Assembly (NCBI RefSeq): GCF_016545825.1 | Contig: NC_052614.1 | Location: 30,405,669 to 30,469,668, forward strand | Source of the DNA: Eucalyptus grandis | Taxonomy: Eukaryota; Streptophyta; Magnoliopsida; Myrtales; Myrtaceae | DNA length: 64,000 nt | Reading direction: 5' to 3' | Shown here: positions 57,684 through 64,000 of the stretch, in pieces | Numbering within the stretch: position 1 is the stretch's first letter | Layout of the letters: every line of letters begins with the position of its first letter | Program-made: the position numbers and the translations under genes | The notes under the pieces: model-generated | The model's input: only the letters and a program-made list of their open reading frames with translations | Databases searched by the model: none | What the model was told of the DNA's origin: nothing

Positions 57684-59291
57684 TCTATAAACTGAAAGAC
57701 TTCTTAAAAGATCCGAATTTATTTTTTAAACATATAGACAAGAAACAGGTCTGACCCGGTCAACCTAAATTCAACGATAAATTCATCTGCTTTTTGACAT
57801 GTAATATACATCTGCTTACACTTGACCAAAAGAGCACATTTCTCTCGAGAATTTCCCAACCCGCCGATCACCACAACCACCCATCATGGAGGAGCAGGCG
57901 GTGGTTCTGTATTCTGCACCGGCCATCGGCCACCTGACGCCCATGGTGGAGCTGGGCAAGCTCCTCCTCGCCCGCCAACCTTACCTCTCCATCCACGTCC
58001 TCCTCCCGGCCAAGCCTACGAAGGCGGCTCCATCTCCTCCTACATCGCCGCCGTCTCCGCCACCCACCCTTCCATCACCTTCCACCACCTGCCTCCCACC
58101 TCCCTCCCTCCGACTACTCCACCACCTCCCCGCACCTCGAGACCCTCGCCCTCGAGCTCCTCCGCCTCAACAACCCCAACGTCCACCGCGCCCTCGTCTC
58201 CATCTCCGAGACCCACCGCGTCCGGGCCCTCGTCATCGACTTCTTCGCACCAACGCCTTTGTTGGTCGCGCGCGGACCTCGGCATCCCCTGCTACTACTT
58301 CTTCAGCTCGTCAGGGAACAGCTTGACGGCCTTCCTCGGCTTGCCCGTCCTCTATAGGACCGCCACCAAAAGCTTGAAGGACCTCGCCACCGGCACCGTC
58401 CTCCGCTTCCCCGGCGTGCCGCCGTAGCCGCTTCCGACATCGGCGAACTGTTGCAAGACCGCAACGACCAGGCCTACGAGCTCTTCTTTGGAGAGCGCGA
58501 CGAACATGCTGATGGCGTCCGGGATTATAATGAACACGTTGGAGAAGCTCGAGGAGGAAGCCGTGAAAGCCATCCGGATGGCAAAGGTGTGCCCGACGGG
58601 CCGACCCCTCCGCTTTCTTGCATCGGGCCCGGGTCTCGAGCGGGGATGGCGGAAAAAGCCGGGAGCGGCGGCGGAGTAACGACAAGCCGAGTGCTTGACA
58701 TGGTTGGACTCACGGCCCGAGAGGAAGCGTCGTGTTCCGAGCTTCGGGAGCCTCGGGGGTGTTTTCCGCGAGCAACCGAAGGAGATAGCGACGAGGCTCG
58801 AGAGGAGCGGCCATCGGTTCTATTGGTGGTCGGGAGCCGGCCACCGTGGGGCCATAAGGCTGTCTCCACGGCGGAGCGGGCTGCTCCCGGAGGGGTTCCT
58901 AGAGCGGACCGCGGGGAGGGGCTTCGTCGTGAAGTCGTGGGCCCCGCAAGTGGCAGTGCTGAACCACGGTGCGACGGGCGGGTTCGTGACCCGCTGCGGG
59001 TGGAACTCGGTGCTCGAGGCAGTGTGCGCAGGGGTGCCGATGATCGCGTGGCTGCTCTACGCGGAGCGGCGGCGTGTAACCGGGTGTTCATGGTGGAGGC
59101 GATGAGGGTCGCTGCCGATGGAGGAGCGGCGAGGGAGGAGCGGTCGGTGAGCGCGGCGGAGGTGGAGCGGCGGGTCCGAGGATCGATGGGGCCGGAGGGC
59201 GAGGCCATCGGGGAGCGGATGCGGCATCTCAAGCAAGAAGCGCGAGCAGACCGAGTCCCGCGGGTCGGCTCGAGTCGCATTGGCCGAGTTA

Positions 59292-60359
59292 GGGTGCGTT
59301 TGGGAAGGCTTTTGGGAAAAGTCATTGAGAAAATGTAAAGGCCTTTGAGTAAAGGGTGTTTTTCAAAATGCAAAGTGTGTTTGGTAAATTTATTTGTGAA
59401 AGTCCATTGTGAAATATCTTTGTGCAAAATAGTGTTTGGGTAAATTAAATTTGTAAAATACTTTTATTATTAAAAAAAAAAAAAAAGAACGTTGGCCGAG
59501 CAAGGCTTCGTCGGTTATCGCCGGCCAAGGGCTTCACCGGTCACCGCCGGCCAAGGGTAGGCAATCCGGCGGGTCGCGCGACCCTCGCCCGCTATTGTGC
59601 GACCCACCGCGCCGAGAGGTTGCCGGCGACCCATCCGGTTGCGCGTGAAGGTTGCGGCCGGCGTGGTCGCGTGCGGTCGCGACCTCCGCGGAGGTCGCCT
59701 GGCATGGCCGGTGACGCAGATCATCGCTACCATATTTGCATCGCGACCTCTGCGAAGGTCGCGGTCGGCGACCCATTTGGTCACGGCGCGAAGGTCGCGA
59801 CCTCCGCGCTGGTCGCCCAGCACGGCTAGCGACGCAGTCTGCGTCGCGACCTCGCGAAGGTCGCCTGAAGGTCGCGGTCGGCGACCCATCTGGTCGCATC
59901 GCAAAGGTCACGGCCGGCGACAGATCTGCGACCAAATGGGTCGCGGTCGCGACCTTCGCGGTGACTCTCGAGTGGGGTCACGCGACCCTCGCCGAAGGGT
60001 CGCGCGGCCGTGGCGGAGGTCGTGGTGCGGCGGGTCGGCATGGCGGGCGCAACGGTGCCCTTCGTCGGCAACCGCTCACGAAGAAGAAAGAAGAAGAAGA
60101 TGAACGATCGGGGTAAAAAGGGAAAAACGAAAAATCAACGGGACAATTTGGGAAGGAAATTTTTTTATTTAAGCTCAGCTCAGCATGCCGAGAAGGCTGA
60201 AAGCCCAAGGCAGCCCCCCACCTGCCTTGGGCTTTCAGCCTTGGGAATGCTTGGCATTTCCCAAATGGGGTTTGGAAATTTTTACCAAACACCAACAAAT
60301 TAGCCCAAAGAGCTTTGGGGGTTCAAAGTGGCTTGCAAATGCCACTCCCAAACGCAGCC
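59292..60359. mobile_element. Harbinger-like non-autonomous element inserted in UGT copy 2
   Basis: 1068 bp, flanked by TTA on both sides (59289-59291, 60360-60362). UGT copy 1 retains the empty site GAGTTAGTACAG. TIRs are GGGTGCGTTTGGGA and the complement of TCCCAAACGCAGCC. The middle (59560-60060) is extremely CpG-rich, with repeated GGTCGCGACC-type palindromes. A perfect 21-bp inverted repeat with an 8-nt loop lies at 60193-60242. No transposase. The ORFs in it are compositional. Confidence 0.85.
60193..60242. repeat. Perfect 21-bp hairpin within the Harbinger-like element
   Basis: Arms 60193-60213 and 60222-60242 are exact reverse complements, separated by CCCCCCAC. A weaker hairpin (GGGAATGCTTGGCATTTCCC) follows directly. 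Such foldbacks in MITEs can give small RNAs; that is inference. Confidence 0.85.
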
Positions 60360-60386
60360 TTAGTACAGTCATGGAACGTGGGTTGA

Positions 60387-62474
60387 GCTTTTGCCTTTTC
60401 CATCATTTCTTTTTTGTTTTGTTTTTTTGTCTTTTTCTCTTCTTTGTGTGGTTTTTTTTTTAAAAAAAAAAACAAATACGCTGCAAGTGGTCAAAGGCTA
60501 AGCTGCAATAGGTCCAAGGAAATATCTATGGAGGGCATGCTCGAAACCCTAGAAAACATTATAGTAACTAGAAAAATAATAATGGGATTTGATCCTTTGC
60601 GTCTACCCCATTTTTGATTTAATTCTTAAACTACATTTCACGACATGTGTTCTGGTTTGGTTGGTGGGATTGGGTTCACGTTGAAATGAAAGCGGGTATG
60701 GAAAAAAAAAAAAAAAAAGGCATTTTGACTATATTGCTAAATCCGATGTATTATTATGGACCGCAATTACAATAATCTTGTCATTATGCTATCGCGATGG
60801 TTCTTGATATTTTTAGGAACGGCCCTTATTTGGCCACGTTTGGGTGCCGTCGAATGATATCATATGGATAATTTACGGTTTTTGCTTCTCAATGAGCGGA
60901 TGACGAAGGTCGTACCCATTATTTATGCCGAGGTCGCAACAAAGTGCATAGGTATCCATCAAGAGCGTGAAAAAGTCATCGATGCATTGGAATTTAATTG
61001 ACCTAATCATTTGAATGCCATAATTTATATTCAGCATTTATTTCATTTGAGTACAATAACTTTTTTTTCAATCACTCAAGTGTATATAACTTTTCGATCA
61101 ATCATCTAACTATCATAATTATTTAAAAATGTTCACGATAAGTGACATGCTATGTTAAATTTTCAACATTTGGGTGGAGGTTTTAAAAGTTGTTACATTT
61201 AAATTAGTAATTGAAAGTTATAGTACTCGAGATCAAACGTTCTTTAGAAGTTATGACACTTAAATAGTAAAAAAAAAAGTTATGGCGCTCAAGTGAGGAT
61301 ACAAAAGTTATAACACTTGCGGTGTCCTTATTTCAATGTTTGTGTTACCCAAGCAATAGTTTTAATTAGCCATGATTAGTATGACTATTGCAATTCGCTA
61401 AAATAAACCAGGCATCCAAACTTAGCCGAACATCATAAAATTGTTAACTTGATGGTAGTTGATGTACCTCAACTGAAAACTTCCTTATGGATTTTATCAA
61501 GCTTTCTGCTAACCCACGTCTTGTCCTTGTCGACGATGCTCGACAAACTTTTGACAGCACCTTCGCCATGACCAGCACTCCCCAATCATCGCGAACCCCT
61601 TGGGACTAGAGGGTACATGATTTCGATGCCTCGTTCAAAGATATGCTTTTGCAAAGTTGAAGGCTATGGACCAATGAGTAAGCATATTTGTCACCAAGAA
61701 ATGTATTTCTCTAGAAAGTTATAGGGTAGATTGTGGCATTATTACTCTAATTTATGAGAGCTTCCCATGAACACCAAAGTTAGACAATTTGATGCTCTCT
61801 AGAAAGAGGTATGAGCACTTGAAAAGGAAACCTAGGAATTAAAATTTTGGAAAACCAACCTGGTCCACGAGGCCATCCAATCCATCCGTCATCGGATTGC
61901 AATGCCGTATCAGCGGCGAATGCACTATCTCATGTAAATTTTCTCAATTTGAAAAGATATTCAAATTATCTATTGATTTCTAGAAATTACGTAAGTATTG
62001 AGAAAATCCAAGAAATCATGTTGTGGAATTGTGAGAATGGGATAAACTTTTTAAATGATCGATATTGAAATTTGGGTAGTAGAAAACAATTTTAATCGTA
62101 ACTTCTGAATGCTTTGGTGCCATGTTTAAAGTACTTGCAATATTAGATTAAAAAAAACATATTTATTCAGTAAAGCAAGTATCTTTACAGCCTTAATTGT
62201 GTTTTAGGCCAATAGGGTTTTTGGGCCCATGGACCCAAAAAATCGACCCCAAAGGACATTTTCAAAATTTTTCACCGGATGGGTTTTAGGCCATAGTGAT
62301 TTGATGCGGTGAATAGTTTTGAGATGTCGAATAGTAGTTTTTAAGATAATTTATCTCTTCAATGTAAAAATTGCATTACATGATTTATGGGAAAATTCAG
62401 TCATTTTCAAGAATGTTACATGACGATTTGTTCCAAGTTGTCTTGCTAGGTAAAAGAATTGAGTTAGTAGATAC
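60387..62474. other. Downstream flank of UGT copy 2
   Basis: Noncoding duplicate of 52016-53776, continuing through block R (62010-62195) into sequence matching 55131-55397. No gene. Confidence 0.55.
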
Positions 62475-62477
62475 TTA

Positions 62478-63250
62478 GGGCGTGTTTGGTAACGATTACG
62501 CTCTCGGGAGTAGATTCGATCGAAGTGATTCTTTTTTATTTTGTTCCTAGAACCGATTTTAAGCATTTTAAGCCGTTTGGTAATTGTCCAAAATTTCTGA
62601 TTCCGGAATAGAATTGCGTTTGGTACTATGCTCATTAATTCTGTTCCAAATCAATTTCTTTTAATTTTTAAATAATTCATTTTTTTTCTTTTTTCTTTTT
62701 CCTTTTTCTCCTATTCTTCTTCTTCTTCTTCTTCTTCTTCTTCTTCATCTTCTTGTGGCGGCAACCTCACCGGGAGCGTCGCTGGCTCGTCGGCCGAGCC
62801 CCGCCGGCCCGGGCGGCGAGGCTCGCCGGGTGGCTAGGCCGACCTCGGCGGGGCGGGCGAGGCTGCGGCCACCACGGCAAGGCTCGGCCTCGCCGGATCT
62901 GGGAGGCCGAGCCTTCCGGTGGCTGGGCTTGACTCTGCGAGCTCGCACAGGACCTTCCTTGCCCTAGCTTGGCGAGCCTCAGGAGAGCTCGTCGGACGGG
63001 CGGACAGCGATTGGCGGCGGTGGCCAGCGAGAGGCGGATAGCGGGCGATGGTGGACGGCGATCGCGAGATGGCAAGGGAAGAAGAAGAGTTGTTGATTTT
63101 GATTCTCAAATTTATTCCCGAAACAAGAATCAACTTTTTTTTATTCTTGATTCCACTCCCAATTTGTTCACGGGGATTCTAGGCCCAAATTGATTCTCGT
63201 GAACAAAGAATCGAATTTGGCCCTCGTTTGGATGATTACCAAATAGGGCC
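62478..63250. mobile_element. GC-core Harbinger-like element with proven empty site
   Basis: 773 bp between TTA repeats (62475-62477, 63251-63253). The duplicate at 55398-55400 has a single TTA, the empty site. Ends are GGGCGTGTTTGGTAA and the complement of TTACCAAATAGGGCC. It has a TTC-repeat arm (about 62715-62745) and a GC-rich core (62755-63070). A truncated relative is nested at about 16035-16750. Confidence 0.85.
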
Positions 63251-63253
63251 TTA

Positions 63254-64000
63254 AATGCCAAGTTGAACAAACCGAGTACACACATCATGTTCCGATTTCC
63301 TTGATGCAAACTCATGGCCCCAAAGTGTTCAAAAAGAAAGTTCAAGCATGTCAGACAGAGAGAGGAGCCCTTTATCGAGTGCTCCAAACATATACCAATC
63401 CAGTGTACTTTAGTCTTGATGATGTGGATCTCATCCGAAACGTACCAAAATCTAAGTCCAAACCAAGATATAGTAAGCTAGGAGCAGTGTGCCAATCCTC
63501 GCCGAAAGTCGAACAAGGGTCATGGGTCGAATCATACGCTGAAGGGCGAACAAGTGTTGAATAATTTGCTTGTGACCAAGTTTCATGCATTTGGCATACT
63601 TAAGCTTCCAAGGAGAAAGCAACAAGCCACTTCAAGAGAAGAATACTCACCCGACATTCATGAGGGCAACATCAGGGCTCGCTCAGAGCTAAGGAGGCTC
63701 ACTAGATTTGGGTGAGCCTCGCCAACCCTAGGTGAGGGGCAACAAGGCTCGCCCAAGCCCGCAAGGCCTTGCCCTAAGCGGCGATGATCGAGCAAGCATC
63801 ATTCAAATTTAGGTGCCTTCACCCGAGCCTAGCTAGGGCTCCGGCCTTTCCGACGATGGGCGATTGAAATGCCACCGGCTTGTCATTCTCTTTTTTTTTC
63901 TTTTTTTAGTTTTGTTTCTTTAATTAAATTTTAGTTTTTTTAGTTTTTAATCTATTTTTAATATAGAATTTAATAAAAATAATAAAAATATCACGTCAAT
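63254..64000. other. UGT-unit flank and foldback-core relative, cut by window end
   Basis: Matches 55400-56150 (for example the CCTTTATCGAGTGCTCCAAA block). The last 340 bp match the core and right arm of the foldback at 49451-50370. No gene. Confidence 0.5.

Larger units (their letters stand above)
57886..60386 (+). pseudogene. Family-1 UDP-glycosyltransferase, copy 2; frameshifted and split by an element
   Basis: Duplicate of the UGT at 50566. The first 33 residues are intact ([15 protein letters not shown], His16), and here TTACCTCTCC keeps the frame that copy 1 lost. Many indels follow (for example near 58110, 58246, 58266 and 58430), plus several in the donor half, so no long frame survives. 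PSPG remnants: [16 protein letters not shown] and RCGWNS (His to Arg in the HCGW block), about 58938-59069. A 1068-bp element (59292-60359) sits in the C-terminal codons: GAGTTA, element, TTAGTACAG. The ancestral stop is TGA at about 60384-60386. It is clearly dead. Confidence 0.87.

Noticed and set aside
57822..59427. Large ORFs on both strands across UGT copy 2
   Set aside because: GC-rich shadow frames of a decayed UGT; the recognisable motifs scatter across frames.
1..64000. CRISPR array, operons, bacterial ribosome sites or phage genes
   Set aside because: The window is plant nuclear DNA with spliced genes; no regularly spaced short repeats of that kind were seen.

Overview
The window is nuclear DNA from a flowering plant, almost certainly a woody or long-lived eudicot. 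The evidence is spliced genes with GT-AG introns, a plant GEM-like GRAM gene, plant clade II glutamate receptor-like (GLR) genes, a family-1 UDP-glycosyltransferase (UGT) with a PSPG box, a Sirevirus-type Ty1/copia retrotransposon, SINEs and MITEs. The overall flavour reminds me of Myrtaceae, but the sequence alone does not prove a species. Almost every host gene here is broken, so the window reads as a decaying tandem-duplicate cluster that transposons have invaded repeatedly.

Region 1 (1-41.7 kb) is a segmental array. The unit is a GEM-like GRAM-domain gene on + facing a GLR gene on -, converging on a short shared spacer. Unit 1 is partial (1-3013): GRAM exons 2 and 3, the spacer, and only the last GLR exon. 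It is followed by fragments of a Sec14/CRAL-TRIO gene (3128-4031). Unit 2 (about 4571-14977) has GRAM exons 2 and 3 and a four-exon GLR gene (6707-12104) broken by at least five single-base deletions. Unit 3 (about 28360-41708) has GRAM exons 1-3 and a four-exon GLR gene (33770-39156) whose reading frame is intact over 3030 nt except for two nonsense codons.

Mobile DNA separates and interrupts the units. Between units 2 and 3 lie a Tourist-like MITE (15016-15236), a long-TIR MITE (15812-16853) nested with a second element, a TAA-flanked GC-core element (16945-17845), and a structurally complete Sirevirus (18750-28260) with 925/927-bp LTRs, primer-binding site, polypurine tracts, gag, pol, an env-like ORF and a perfect ACATC target duplication. 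Inside unit 3 a 2743-bp solo LTR (30454-33196, TSD GTCAC) interrupts the GRAM/GLR spacer.

Region 2 (41.7-50.4 kb) has no convincing host gene. It holds three SINE-like insertions, local tandem repeats, and two GC-core inverted-repeat elements.

Region 3 (50.4-64 kb) is a second tandem array, of UGT genes resembling the UGT88 group. It contains UGT copy 1 (50566-52015), a UGT C-terminal scrap (53777-53863) and UGT copy 2 (57886-60386). All are frameshifted, and copy 2 is also split near its C-terminus by a 1068-bp TTA-flanked element. Comparing array copies gives empty and filled sites for two elements of this family, which fixes their boundaries and their 3-bp target duplication.

If anything here still works, the best candidates are GLR copy B, should its two stops prove to be errors or be polymorphic, and the individual intact GRAM exons. 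I found no sign of a wholly new type of system. The most unusual structures are the co-duplicated GRAM/GLR cassette and the GC-core foldback elements, one of which carries a perfect 21-bp hairpin.
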